Notes under the pieces: model-generated
Databases searched by the model: none
Seen by the model: only the letters and a program-made list of their open reading frames with translations
Told to the model about the DNA's origin: nothing
Made by a program: the position numbers and the translations under genes
Part shown: in pieces, positions 31,923 to 41,400 of the stretch
Position numbering within the stretch: the stretch's first letter is position 1
How the letters are laid out: each line of letters opens with the position of its first letter
From: Clostridiales bacterium
GTDB lineage: Bacteria; Bacillota; Clostridia; Lachnospirales; CAG-274
Assembly (NCBI GenBank): GCA_021200955.1
Contig: JAJQFU010000026.1
Span: forward strand, 1-47,287
Length of the DNA: 47,287 bases
Reading direction: 5' to 3'

Positions 31923-33166
31923 CAGCTCATTCTCCTTCTGCCTATTCCGATAATCAAAAACAGTGCGCCCACACATGAAAGTATGGGAACAGGATACCAA
32001 AGCTGACCTGTCTGGGGCAGACTTTCGCTGCTTTCAGGCGGTTGGCTTTCATCCGGCGGAGTTGGAGTTGATTCGTCCGGCGGCAAGCCGGGCTCACCCG
32101 GGCTGCTTTCAGGCGGCAAAACCTCGCCGTTTTCATTGGTTACAGCTTCTGAGGATGATTCGGATGATCCGCTTTCGCCGCCGCTTTGGCTTGAGCTTGA
32201 AGACGAGCCTTCAGAGCCCCTTTCCTCAGTCGGTTCATCATTATTCTCTGTTGTCGTTTTATTTGTCGAGCCTTCCCCGGGAGTTTCCGGTTCGCTTTCG
32301 GTAGTTCTTTCGGATCCTGATCTTCCGCCGCCCCCGCCGCCTGAGTTCTTTCTGGTAGTGACCTCGGCGGATTTTTCTGTTGTTGCTTCCACTTCCTTCT
32401 CGGTTGTGGCTTCCGTCTCTCCTTCTGTAGTGCCTTCGGGACTGCCCTTAAGAGTGCTGTTTGTAATTATAAAAACACTGCCGTCATGGTCGATATTCAC
32501 CATAAACCCGTCGGGAACAACCTTCTCCACCACGAGCCAGTTATAACCCGTGCTGAGACTTGCCCACGTACAGCGCCAGTTATTGCTGCTGCTCAGCTCA
32601 CGCTCATCATAAATTTCACCGTCGCGCAGAAGCTGAACTGTAATACTTCTTTCCAGATCCTCTTCCGTATAGTCGCCGCTCCAGACCTTAAGAGCCGAAA
32701 CCGACTGGGTTTCGTCCGTTGATGTTGCCGATAATGCACTGACCTTGCAGCTTACCGTCGTGACCTCCTCGCTGTAAACCGATACCACAACAGGCATAAC
32801 GCTGTAGATATATTCGCCGTCGTTATATACCTCAGCAATAAGCAGATAGTCGCCGTCATCAAGGTCTGAAAACACAACCTCGCCGTCGCTGTTAGTCACT
32901 CCGGTGACAGTTGACGAAACATCGTCTCGAAGTATATAAGCCGACGCAGTATAATCGGCTGAACTCCCGTTAGGGTCAACCTTATAGGCATAGAACATAT
33001 TATCGTAGACCTCGCCGTCTACTACATAATAGTCGTCTACATCGTAAAGGGTATAGGTAATACCCTCCACATCACAATCCAGCGAAATTGAGCCGTTGTC
33101 TGCAAATGCCGTCACAGAAAAAGCCAAAACCGCCAATATAAAGCTTAAAACAAATGTTTTTTTCAT
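31922..33166 (-). CDS. LPQTG surface protein with Cna-B-like domains and a low-complexity stalk
   Basis: This 414-residue secreted, wall-anchored protein has a signal peptide at residues 1-22. Two Cna-B/SpaA-like beta domains follow, the second including AYILRDD-type and VQLLRDGEIYDERELSSSN strands. A Thr/Glu, Ser/Gly and Pro-rich stalk (about 235-380) leads to the sorting signal LPQTG (about residue 383), a hydrophobic segment and the basic tail GRRRMS. The start ATG at 33166 has AGGCGGTG upstream, 20 nt after the stop of the class C sortase gene. It probably acts as an ancillary pilin or anchor. Its sorting motif differs from those of the pilins (LPETG, LPSTG) and the giant (LPSSG). Confidence 0.86.
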   Translation of the reverse strand: MKKTFVLSFILAVLAFSVTAFADNGSISLDCDVEGITYTLYDVDDYYVVDGEVYDNMFYAYKVDPNGSSADYTASAYILRDDVSSTVTGVTNSDGEVVFSDLDDGDYLLIAEVYNDGEYIYSVMPVVVSVYSEEVTTVSCKVSALSATSTDETQSVSALKVWSGDYTEEDLERSITVQLLRDGEIYDERELSSSNNWRCTWASLSTGYNWLVVEKVVPDGFMVNIDHDGSVFIITNSTLKGSPEGTTEGETEATTEKEVEATTEKSAEVTTRKNSGGGGGGRSGSERTTESEPETPGEGSTNKTTTENNDEPTEERGSEGSSSSSSQSGGESGSSESSSEAVTNENGEVLPPESSPGEPGLPPDESTPTPPDESQPPESSESLPQTGQLWYPVPILSCVGALFLIIGIGRRRMS

Positions 33167-33186
33167 AGAAACACCGCCTAAAAAAA

Positions 33187-34053
33187 TTACTTATTCTTTT
33201 CTTTCTTATCCTTTTTTTCCTTCTTTTCCTTTTTACTGCCCTTTTTGCTTGTTTTCACCATCATCACCACAAACAAAAGCAGCAATATGGGAACCGCCAC
33301 CATAGGCGCCACAACAACAGGGTCAATTTTATTTGCGTCTGCCGACACATTCAAAACAATTTCTTCCTCGGCGTTTGCGACCCTGTGCCCTCTAATCATA
33401 AGTCTGTGAGAGTTTACGCCGTAGGGCGTACAGGTTATAAGCGTCACAATATCCTCCCCCGGGGAAAAAGCCAGCTTCGAACTGTCTGTCGGCTCCACAA
33501 TATTAATTTGGTCAACCTCGTAGGTAATTTTTTCGTCAAGAAATGTAATTACGAATGTGTCCTTCTCTGTCAGCTTATCCAAATCCGTAAAAAGCCTTGC
33601 GGAGGGCAGCCCCCTGTGACCCGACAAAACGGCGTGGGTGTTCGTGCCCCCTACAGGCAGAGACGACCCGGGCATATGCCCCACCGCCACCTGAAGAACA
33701 GAATCCTCCACAGTATGATAAATGGGCAGCTCCACATTGATTTTGTCTATGTCGATATAGCCCATAATTCCCGAGCCAGACACGTCAAGAAGGCTGTTAT
33801 ACTCCTCCATCTCAGCGTCCGTCATATGCCATCTGCCCGTATTGTCATAAAGCCTTGCGTTATACTCCTGAGCCGCCTGAATAATCTTTTCATAGTCTAC
33901 TTCGCTCAGGTTTTCAACCGCCTCTACATATGACGCAATAGCCCTCGACTGGTGGAATGAGTTCCAATAGTCGCTGGCTGTGGGATATAAAAGCAGACAC
34001 ATTCCGCCCATTAAAATTATGAATAAAATCAGTGTCACTTTGTCAATTTTCAT
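33187..34053 (-). CDS. Class C (pilus-polymerising) sortase
   Basis: This 288-residue sortase has an N-terminal membrane segment (about 7-25) and a C-terminal one (about 245-265) followed by a very Lys-rich tail. The catalytic His is in AVLSGHRGLPS (His146), the nucleophile in TLITCTPYGVNSHR (Cys208) with Arg217, the usual class C set. The DPF/W lid motif of many class C enzymes is not obvious in residues 70-95. It should join pilin subunits through their LPxTG Thr to a Lys of the next subunit. The ATG at 34053 has GGGAGCG upstream. It is separated from the pilin gene by 262 nt containing hairpins. Confidence 0.9.
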   Translation of the reverse strand: MKIDKVTLILFIILMGGMCLLLYPTASDYWNSFHQSRAIASYVEAVENLSEVDYEKIIQAAQEYNARLYDNTGRWHMTDAEMEEYNSLLDVSGSGIMGYIDIDKINVELPIYHTVEDSVLQVAVGHMPGSSLPVGGTNTHAVLSGHRGLPSARLFTDLDKLTEKDTFVITFLDEKITYEVDQINIVEPTDSSKLAFSPGEDIVTLITCTPYGVNSHRLMIRGHRVANAEEEIVLNVSADANKIDPVVVAPMVAVPILLLLFVVMMVKTSKKGSKKEKKEKKDKKEKNK

Positions 34054-34315
34054 ATATTCGCTCCCGATTTTTCTTTTGCAAAGTCCTCGTCAACTCCTCT
34101 CCGCCGACGCCTTTCGGACGCATTAATGCGCCGTAGGCGCACTCGCTGAAAACCTTAGTTTTCAGCGAAAGAGGAGCAGCAACGAAGTACAGTCTTGCTT
34201 TGGCGTTTACGCCGAAGCAAACTAACGAAGTTTGCTGCGACGAGAGCTCTGCAAAAGTCCTCCGCCGGGGGAACGGCGGAGGAAAATTTATTTAGTTTGT
34301 TTTAAAGCTTATTAA
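34054..34315 (-). promoter_or_regulatory. Hairpin-rich spacer between pilin and sortase genes (possible attenuator)
   Basis: Three hairpins occur: a perfect 10-bp stem (34144-34167), an 11-bp stem with one G-T pair (34195-34220), and a perfect 10-bp GC-rich stem with a G/A loop (34258-34283) that on the minus strand is followed by CTTTT. The last lies about 35 nt downstream of the pilin stop and could terminate part of the transcripts, giving more pilin than sortase. A 40-nt element (34103-34142) that recurs inverted at 38254-38293 is also here. No promoter for the sortase operon was seen. Confidence 0.55.
34103..34142 (-). repeat. 40-nt repeat, copy A (inverted relative to copy B)
   Basis: Read on the minus strand it begins GTGCGCCTACGGCGCATTAA. 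It matches copy B at 38254-38293, read on the plus strand, at 34 of 40 positions. The two copies flank the two pilin genes in opposite orientation. Confidence 0.7.
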
Positions 34316-36148
34316 TTAAGCGTTTCTCATTCTTCTCTTAACAATAAGGAGAACGCCTGCGCAAACAACAAGTATTCCGCCCAATGTATAGAAGATCTTC
34401 GTGCCCATACCGCCGGTTTCCGGCAATTCCGTACCTTTATAGTTTGCAATATTGGTCGAAATTCCGGCAGTGGACGTATCAACCGTAAAGGTTATGGTTG
34501 ACGGAGCAGTTCCGTCACCGTAATAATTTGATATAACTTCACCTGATGAATTTGTTATGTAAAGATTGATAAGTTCGGGATCATCTCCGGTAGTAACTGT
34601 TACAGTATGTTCAGCAACGATTGTGAAAATAAGGTCGTCTGCTGTGTTATATCCGTCGGGAGTTGTTGTCTCCACAAGCTTATACTGACCTGCGTCAAGA
34701 CCGCTGAAAGTGAACTTGCTGCCGGTTACAACTACCTCGGTTGTGCCTTCAGTTCCTTGTTCATTCGTAGTCACTTCAGTATATGATTCATCTTCCACTG
34801 TCTTTATAACTTTGTTTCCGGTTGCGTCAGCACTTGTAGTAGATTCTACAGAAACCTCAACCCAAGTTGTTGTTTGACCGTCATTTTCAAGCTTATAAAG
34901 TGTGAAGTTTGCTCCTCCCAGAGGATTGCCGCTGCTGTCTACCTTGTGTACTGAAACCTCGAATGTATATACGGTAACAGTCTTTTTGGGGGTTGTGCCT
35001 GTGCCATCAGCATTGGGGTTGTTTGAATACTGAAGATAAACGGTGTTGTCATTGCCTGTTGAGCCGATATTAGCGTGGTCGTTTAATGTAGATGTGTATT
35101 TAACGGTAATAACGCTTGCTGCTGTTAAGGTGATGTCAGTTGATGTTGCAGTTTGGTCACTTGTATCAGTACCTTTTATGTCTTTCCTAAGATTACTGAA
35201 GCAAACCTCAAATGTACACTTAGGATCTTGTGTTTCGCTTACGTCATCGCCTGTTTTTACACTGTAGCAGCTGCTGTCAATAAGATAAGTTTTATCGCCT
35301 ACTGTGGCATAAACCTCAACTGAACTGCTGTTGAATGTAAGACCTTTGTCCTGTGTATCGTGGAAGGTATATGTATAAGTTGTGTAATCTTCAAAGTTTG
35401 AAGGAAGTGTACCTGTCAGCTTGAAAGGCACTGCATCGCCGATGTCATAGTCAGCTGAATCCTGCCAAGATTCACCGTTCTCGTCCGTTGTAGAATCGTT
35501 TTTATCGTCAACCTGCTTATCAACAGAAACTGCACTCTTTTTAACTGTCACTGTTGAATCTGCCACAACCTGAACCATATAGCTTGAATATGTGTCGCCG
35601 CTTGCAAGTTTGCCTGTTGTGTCATCTATAATAAGATAGTAGCCTGCTGCATAGCCGTCTTTATAGTAATAAGCAGCTGCGGCCGGATCTGTAGTTGCCG
35701 CTACATAAGTAAGCTTTGTGTAGCCCTCAGTATAAGTAGAACCGTCAATTTCATTTGCGGTGTTAAGTGTAACGCCGTGATTGCTTAACCATGTTTTAAG
35801 CTCATCGCCCCAATAGCTTTCGGGGTTTGAAGCGTCGGCTGTTTTATAGGTTTCGGTTATATACTTCATAGCTTCGGCAGCTGTTAAGGGTGAACTGTAT
35901 GATTCACCTTCTGCCTTAGTATACTCAGCTGCAGTAACACCGCTGCCCCAAGATACATCTGTAAGGGTTGTTTTGTCAGATGACAAAGTACCTGCGAAAA
36001 TCTGATATACCTTATAAACGTGACCTGTAGCTTCGTCATTAACCGTTATTGTATAGGTATCATCTGCGAGAACGGTTGTTGAAATACAGGTTGTCAAAAC
36101 CATAATCGCTGCGAGGAGGAGGCTTAATATTTTAGATATTTTTTTCAT
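34316..36148 (-). CDS. Fimbrial pilin (SpaA/isopeptide type), LPETG
   Basis: This 610-residue secreted pilin has a signal peptide at residues 1-28 ending near TVLADD, an N-terminal domain (DDTYTITVNDEATGHVYKVYQ), an isopeptide-forming domain with VSVDKQVDD where the pilin Lys is expected, and a Cna-B domain with an E-box-like YKLVETTTPDGYN. The sorting signal LPETG (about 575) is followed by a hydrophobic segment and KRRMRN. This last segment is nearly identical to that of the other pilin. It sits between the other pilin and the class C sortase, so it is probably a backbone or minor shaft subunit. The ATG at 36148 has AAAGGA upstream. A G9 run lies 77-85 nt ahead of the start. Confidence 0.9.
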   Translation of the reverse strand: MKKISKILSLLLAAIMVLTTCISTTVLADDTYTITVNDEATGHVYKVYQIFAGTLSSDKTTLTDVSWGSGVTAAEYTKAEGESYSSPLTAAEAMKYITETYKTADASNPESYWGDELKTWLSNHGVTLNTANEIDGSTYTEGYTKLTYVAATTDPAAAAYYYKDGYAAGYYLIIDDTTGKLASGDTYSSYMVQVVADSTVTVKKSAVSVDKQVDDKNDSTTDENGESWQDSADYDIGDAVPFKLTGTLPSNFEDYTTYTYTFHDTQDKGLTFNSSSVEVYATVGDKTYLIDSSCYSVKTGDDVSETQDPKCTFEVCFSNLRKDIKGTDTSDQTATSTDITLTAASVITVKYTSTLNDHANIGSTGNDNTVYLQYSNNPNADGTGTTPKKTVTVYTFEVSVHKVDSSGNPLGGANFTLYKLENDGQTTTWVEVSVESTTSADATGNKVIKTVEDESYTEVTTNEQGTEGTTEVVVTGSKFTFSGLDAGQYKLVETTTPDGYNTADDLIFTIVAEHTVTVTTGDDPELINLYITNSSGEVISNYYGDGTAPSTITFTVDTSTAGISTNIANYKGTELPETGGMGTKIFYTLGGILVVCAGVLLIVKRRMRNA

Positions 36149-36224
36149 ATTATTCTGTCCTTTCTTTGTGGATTTTTCGTGGAGGACGATAGGTGTTAAA
36201 ACGAATGCTTTAACTTACCGATTA

Positions 36225-36233
36225 CCCCCCCCC
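36225..36233 (-). repeat. G9 homopolymer upstream of the LPETG pilin gene
   Basis: Nine consecutive G on the minus strand, preceded by AAAGT and followed by TAATCGG, lie 77-85 nt before the pilin ATG. Such runs are prone to slipped-strand length change. Confidence 0.9.
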
Positions 36234-36338
36234 ACTTTAAAAATTTAATACGTGTCTGTTTGATTTTGGTTTTGGCTTAAACCTTGAAAGACCTTGAAAG
36301 GCTTGTGTGATGACACTTACAGAAAGGCTTAATGACGT

Positions 36339-36381
36339 ATACATACCACAGGACAGCATTAGATACATACCACAGGACAGC
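36339..36381 (-). repeat. Two direct repeats of 19 nt, 24-nt period, upstream of the LPETG pilin
   Basis: The plus-strand sequence ATACATACCACAGGACAGC occurs at 36339-36357 and again at 36363-36381 without mismatch. They lie about 110-150 nt upstream of the G9 run, in the place expected for an activator-binding pair. Confidence 0.8.
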
Positions 36382-36454
36382 TTACAGAAAATATGAGTTT
36401 TCAAAAATATTTTTTACCTTTGGACAGCCGCCGATTTGTAAACCGGCGGTTCTT

Positions 36455-36481
36455 CAAAAGCCCCCGCCCCGAAAGGCGGGG
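36455..36481 (-). terminator. Terminator-like hairpin after the LPSTG pilin gene
   Basis: On the minus strand CCCCGCC and GGCGGGG form a 7-bp GC stem with a 6-nt loop, followed by GCTTTT. It lies about 38 nt beyond the stop at 36519 and could end or reduce transcription before the second pilin. Confidence 0.6.
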
Positions 36482-36518
36482 AGCCTATTTTCAAAACGTA
36501 ACCCTATTCAGAGGGAAA

Positions 36519-38135
36519 TCAATCGTTTCTCATTCTTCTCTTAACAATCAGAAGAACGCCTGCCCCTATAACAAGAATTCCGCCCAAAGTATAAAATATT
36601 TTTGTACCCATACCACCGGTTGAAGGAAGAACTGCACCTGATTTATTCTCTACGGTTACATCAACTGTACCTTCGTCAGCATCTCCACTTGCAGTTGTAC
36701 CTGTACCAGTTCCTACGGTTACGGTAGCAGATAAAGTTGTTACTTTTACTGCCTCATTAGGATCGTCTGTATCTGTTCCGGAAGCATCTTCATATTCTGC
36801 TTCAATTTCGATTTTAATTAAATCTGAAAGCAGATTATATCCGTCAGGAGCCACGGTCTCCTTCAGGTAGTATGTACCTTCACCAAGACCTACAATTGAA
36901 AATTCACCATTAGCGTCAGATTCAAATGTAGAAGCCTGAGTAGAATCACTAACCCATGAAATTTTGCCGTCAGAATCCTTCACAGCATACATAGTCTGTG
37001 TGCTGTTCATAAGAACGAACTTAGCACCTTCAAGAGTTTTAGTGTTATCTGTACCATCAACCTTTGTTACGTCAACTTCAAATGTAAATACAACAACTTC
37101 CTTTTCAGGAGTTTTACCTTTTTCTCCTCCTCCGCTTGTATTGGGGTTGTTAGAATACTCAAGATAAACTTTGTTGGGGTTGCCGTCATTGCCTACTACA
37201 GCATTTTCATTAAGTGTAGCTGTATAAGTAACAACGATTGATTTTCCGCTGTACTTTGATACATCCTCAAAGCTTACTTTAATTGTTGTGCCGCCGTTAT
37301 ACTCACTGCCGGACTCTGTGTAAGTACCTGTTGATACCGAATATTCAGTGTCGTCAACATCGCTATCATCAACCTTAACAGTAATACTGCCTGTGTTATA
37401 TGTCAAGCCCGGTGACATTGTATCGTTGAAGATATATTCATATTTGTCATAAGCACTTGTGTCGGGAACTGTACCTGTAAGTGTGAAGGTAACGGTTTCA
37501 CCTTCATAATAGCTGCTCTGATTGACAGTCTTTGTAACTGTAGGATATACAGCTTTTGCATTAACTTCTACATCATTTACTACCTGAAGTATAATATCTG
37601 TATAAGCATCGCCGTCAGCAATAACTGAATCGTCCCGATCCTTAACAAGATAATAACCTGCACTTACACCTGATATTGTGTAGGTATACTTGCTGTCAGA
37701 ACCTAACTCAGTACCGCCTGTACTTGTTGCAGTAGCTGAAACACTGTTAGTAGACAAATAGTTGTCTATTATGTCAGCAACTATTTTTGCACCGTCAGAA
37801 TCAATCTTTGTGCCGTCACCCAATACATCTGCAACATCAGCTGCTGTTTTACAATCTTTAAACAAAGAACCAACTGTACTATCAGCCTTTAAAAGTGTAA
37901 TTAATTCTGTTCCGTCAATACCTGTACCCCATTTTACGTTAGATAAGGTATTTCCGTCGTCACTTAAATCACCTGTAAAAATCTGATATGCATCATATGT
38001 GTGACCTGTCTTATCACTTTTAATTGTAATTGTGTAGGTGTCACCGTCCGCCATAACGGAAAGCGTACCAAAGTTCATTGCCAAAACCATTGCTATTGCG
38101 AGGAGGAGGCTAAAAAATCTTGTTACTTTCTTCAT
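36519..38135 (-). CDS. Fimbrial pilin (isopeptide type), LPSTG
   Basis: This is a 538-residue secreted pilin. The ATG at 38135 is chosen because AAAGGATGG precedes it and it begins a signal peptide (MKKVTRFFSLLLAIAMVLAM); the longer frame to 38216 would read through the G9 run. Domains: an N-terminal DTYTITIKSDKTGHTYDAYQ segment, a pilin motif VYPTVTKTVN (about residue 190) that supplies the polymerisation Lys, an isopeptide domain, a Cna-B domain with E-box YYLKETVAPDGYN, and LPSTG (about 503) with a hydrophobic segment and KRRMRND. The clear pilin motif and E-box make it the best candidate for the major shaft subunit. Confidence 0.9.
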   Translation of the reverse strand: MKKVTRFFSLLLAIAMVLAMNFGTLSVMADGDTYTITIKSDKTGHTYDAYQIFTGDLSDDGNTLSNVKWGTGIDGTELITLLKADSTVGSLFKDCKTAADVADVLGDGTKIDSDGAKIVADIIDNYLSTNSVSATATSTGGTELGSDSKYTYTISGVSAGYYLVKDRDDSVIADGDAYTDIILQVVNDVEVNAKAVYPTVTKTVNQSSYYEGETVTFTLTGTVPDTSAYDKYEYIFNDTMSPGLTYNTGSITVKVDDSDVDDTEYSVSTGTYTESGSEYNGGTTIKVSFEDVSKYSGKSIVVTYTATLNENAVVGNDGNPNKVYLEYSNNPNTSGGGEKGKTPEKEVVVFTFEVDVTKVDGTDNTKTLEGAKFVLMNSTQTMYAVKDSDGKISWVSDSTQASTFESDANGEFSIVGLGEGTYYLKETVAPDGYNLLSDLIKIEIEAEYEDASGTDTDDPNEAVKVTTLSATVTVGTGTGTTASGDADEGTVDVTVENKSGAVLPSTGGMGTKIFYTLGGILVIGAGVLLIVKRRMRND

Positions 38136-38205
38136 AAAAGTACCATCCTTTCTTAGTTGTGGAGGTTGATAAACGCTTCCGATTAATACGGGCTGGCTAA
38201 ATCTA

Positions 38206-38214
38206 CCCCCCCCC
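38206..38214 (-). repeat. G9 homopolymer upstream of the LPSTG pilin gene
   Basis: Nine consecutive G on the minus strand are preceded by TTTGT and followed by TAGATTTAG, 71-79 nt before the pilin ATG. The context is similar to the run upstream of the other pilin. Confidence 0.9.
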
Positions 38215-38253
38215 ACAAATTGTCGTTATTTGTGTGTGAGTTGTTTCCCATCT

Positions 38254-38293
38254 GTGCGTCGTCGGCGCATTACTGCGTCCGAAAGACTTCGGC
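38254..38293 (+). repeat. 40-nt repeat, copy B (inverted relative to copy A)
   Basis: It begins GTGCGTCGTCGGCGCATTAC on the plus strand and matches the minus-strand reading of 34103-34142 at 34 of 40 positions, with the central CGGCGCATTA and TGCGTCCGAAAG fully conserved. Confidence 0.7.
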
Positions 38294-38453
38294 TAAAAGG
38301 TTTTTTCCCTTTAAGCTGATCCTCTTTTTTCTAAACATCACTCCTTTCATGGGATTATGTATAAAAGACTTGCGTTTCTCCCCTTCGTCTTTAAATTCTC
38401 CCTTAATTTTATTTACACAGTCTGAGCCGAGGCTCTGCTTAAGCTCTGCCCCA

Positions 38454-41400
38454 TCAGGAGCCTGCGCTCAAACCTTTCCTTCGTTTATATAAGAGCAAGA
38501 TCGCTGCAATACTTGTGAGCGTTCCTGCTAAAATATACTTAAAACTTCCGCTTCCGCCGCTTGAGGGCAGAAGGAACGGTTCTTCCACCGCAGTGTTTGT
38601 CACCAAAATAGAACCTTTGGTCACTGCGGTAATTGCACTGCTGACTACGGTAGCTGATGACAGACTGGGATAGCTTATTCCGTATTCATCAGAACCTGCT
38701 TCTTCATCTGTGATATAAACTATCTCATTATTGTCATCAAGCTCATAGGTGAAAGCTGTTGCCGTTGTTGTAGCATATCCAATAGTATCGGTAAGCTTAT
38801 TGTGATAAGCAAACTTTATTTTATTTTTTTCCTTGTCAATCAGCTCTATAGAGGTTACTATAGGCCCTACATCCATTGTAAAGGTGTAGGTTGGCTCTTC
38901 GAAGTTACCCGTTACGTCCTGTTCCACCACGTAATAGCTGTAATAGCCTATAGGCGTAGCGCTTGAAGAGCTGCCCGATTCATCATCGGCATAAATATAC
39001 AGGGGCAGACCGCTTATGGTTTTAGACCAGTCATCATCTGCTGTTATTTCATATGTGCCTATATAAACACCGTAGCCGTCAGCCAAATTATTATATGTGT
39101 AGGAATAGGTTATGTCGAAAAGATAAGCTTGAATGGTGTTTGAGTTTCTCTGAAGTGTCCACGTGCCTTCTGCATCGGTAGCAATTTCAAAGACAACAAC
39201 ACCGTTTGCAGCTGCCTTACCATTTCCAGATACTGAAACCTTGCCTGTGCCGTCATCGGCAGTATATAATGTAGCCGTTGACCCGGTTGGATAAGTACCT
39301 GACAAACCATCAGTTGCTGAATAGGTGAAATTATATGTATTTCCATCGGGGTCAGTCAGCTTAAAGCCTATACTTTCCGCACTTGAATAGCCGTTTGTGC
39401 TTGACCAGTTAGATGCCAACAGTGTAAGAGTACCGGCTGTGGACGGAGAGTCAAAAGTTACCTTGGTTGAGCCTTCAAACTTCAAATATTTTGTATACTT
39501 TGTAGATGTTCCATCACCAGTAGGACCTTCGGTATAGGTTACTTCTCCTACATTACTTGAACTGTTTACAGCACCGGTTACAGTGAAAAATCCGTCACTG
39601 TCACTTGCCAGCTTATCAGATGTACTTTCATTATTGAAGTTTCTGGAGTAGCTTTGACCCGATGAATAAGAGGATGTATTTTCACTGTAGACATAAACCT
39701 TAGCGAAAAGATCCACATAAACACTTGTGTCTGAGGTAATCGCCGCCAGAGCGGATGACGAGGTTGTAACATCTTCGCCCTTTTCGTTAAGCCACTGTTT
39801 ATTTACGGTTACGTGAGTAACGCCCTCATTTTCGTCATTGAGCTGATTATAAATGCCCATTGTGCCGGAGGCTATACCCAGTGTGGTGTTTCCATTCGAA
39901 TCGGTTGTGGTGACGTTTTTATAATGGGTGATATATTTGCCCGTTTCGTCAACCTCAACAATGTAATAGGTGTAATAGCCCAAAACCTCACCCTCTGCGG
40001 TTACATATTCAGAGGGAAGTGTAACGGACGACCAAGACCAGTCATTAGCTGCGCTGAGGGTAATTGGGTCGTCATAAACCAGCTCGCCGTATGCACTGTA
40101 GGGAATATCGTAATATTCCGTTGCGTGGGCATAATCATCGGGAACATAGCCTATATAATAAAGCTGATATTCAGTCGAGTTAATTCTGGTGACTGTGTGA
40201 GTGCCGGCGGTAATTCTGGTGGTCAAAAGATAGACCTTGTCGGCATTTACACTGTTTATAGTACTGTATTCATCGTTATACCACTCGGCTTCCTTGTCAT
40301 TTCCGTCAAGATTAACGCCTATTGTCTTGCCCTTTTCGATATAGTCCTTTGCGTCTGTCAGCACGAAATACAATATGCCGCTTTCGGGGGCGTCAAAGGT
40401 AATTTCAGCCTTGCTGCCCATTTTAAGGAACTGGATTATATCTTCGCCTGCATAGTTAACTACGCCGTAGGAAGATGAAGCAGTACCTGTTGAACCGGAA
40501 ATGGTGTAGAAGCTTGAGCTTGTGCCGTCATTGAAGCTGTGAAGATAGCCTGTGGACTCCTCTTCAGTTATATCCTGCTCTGTGAAGGACATATAGAAAA
40601 GGAAGCAGTAGGATGATCTTGTAAGTGTGTAGGTTGTGCTGCCGTCACCTGTAAGCCCTACCTTGATTAAATTGTTGGTTGCAATTTCAGACTTACCTCC
40701 GGAATATTCTCCGTCTCCGCCTGTAATAAGACAGCTGTTGGTGATAGTTTCATTGCCGTTACCGTTTGCATTAAAGGCAAGGAGAAGATAGCCGTCACGT
40801 GCCGGTTTAAAGGTTATTTTAGCATCGCTGTCCATTTTAAGACAGGTGTCAAGGGTTTCACCATCGTCATATTCACCGTCGCCGTCTAAGTCATAGTCAC
40901 GTGTGCCGTGTATCTGTGAAAGACTGCCCTCTATGGTGAAGAAGTCGGTTGCCACTGCTTCTGTGCTTCCGCTTGGTATCACATAATCGTCATCAATTGA
41001 GAAGTCGCCATCCTCAATAAAGGTGTCTAAGCTGAAGTTGTGATAATAGGTGTCATATATGACAGTTTCGGTTTCTGTGCTGCCTGAATCGTCTGCTAAA
41101 GCCACAGAGAGAACGGCTGTTAAAGCGGTTAACGAAATGGATGAAGCTGATGAAGTTATGGTGCTGTTTGTTAAGATGCTGTTGGTTTCGCCCTGCTCTT
41201 CTACAGCTTCACTGCCGTTATCTTCTGTGCCCGTGTCGGTTGTGGGGGAGTAGTCTGTTGTCAGGCTTACTGAATAACTTGAATTCCAGCCGCACTCCAA
41301 ATATAAATTTCTGTTGCTGCCTCCCACTATCACTGTAAAGGTTTGTTCTGAACCTGTAGAAACTGTGGCAGTATCGAGTACTGTAGCTGTATCCAAATCA

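Larger units (their letters stand above)
36149..36518. other. Intergenic region between the two pilin genes
   Basis: This 370-nt gap holds, from the upper end, a terminator-like hairpin of the preceding pilin gene, a second hairpin (36428-36449), two copies of a 19-nt direct repeat, a tandem ACCTTGAAAG pair (36281-36300) and a G9 run. No coding frame is supported. Confidence 0.6.
38136..38453. other. Intergenic region between the giant adhesin and the LPSTG pilin
   Basis: These 318 bases contain the G9 run (38206-38214), repeat copy B (38254-38293) and AT-rich sequence. Minus-strand TAGATT directly follows the G9 run, with a CGACA-containing -35-like hexamer 15 nt earlier, so the G run could be the spacer of a promoter. 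A 26-codon frame on the minus strand in the 38270-38350 region is too short and poorly placed to call. Confidence 0.5.

Noticed and set aside
31383..32006. 207-codon plus-strand frame opposite the sortase and LPQTG genes
   Set aside because: It is antisense to two well-supported genes and its product shows no recognisable domain.
32136..32546. 136-codon plus-strand frame rich in Ser, Val and Pro
   Set aside because: It is the complement of the Ser/Glu/Thr/Pro stalk of the LPQTG protein; the sense-strand protein has signal peptide and sorting signal.
38270..38350. 26-codon minus-strand frame upstream of the LPSTG pilin
   Set aside because: Its SD-like GGAG almost touches the ATG, it is very short, and it overlaps repeat copy B.
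39813..40478. 221-codon plus-strand frame opposite the giant adhesin
   Set aside because: It is the shadow of the adhesin's biased Thr/Ser/Gly codons; no ribosome binding site or promoter supports it.
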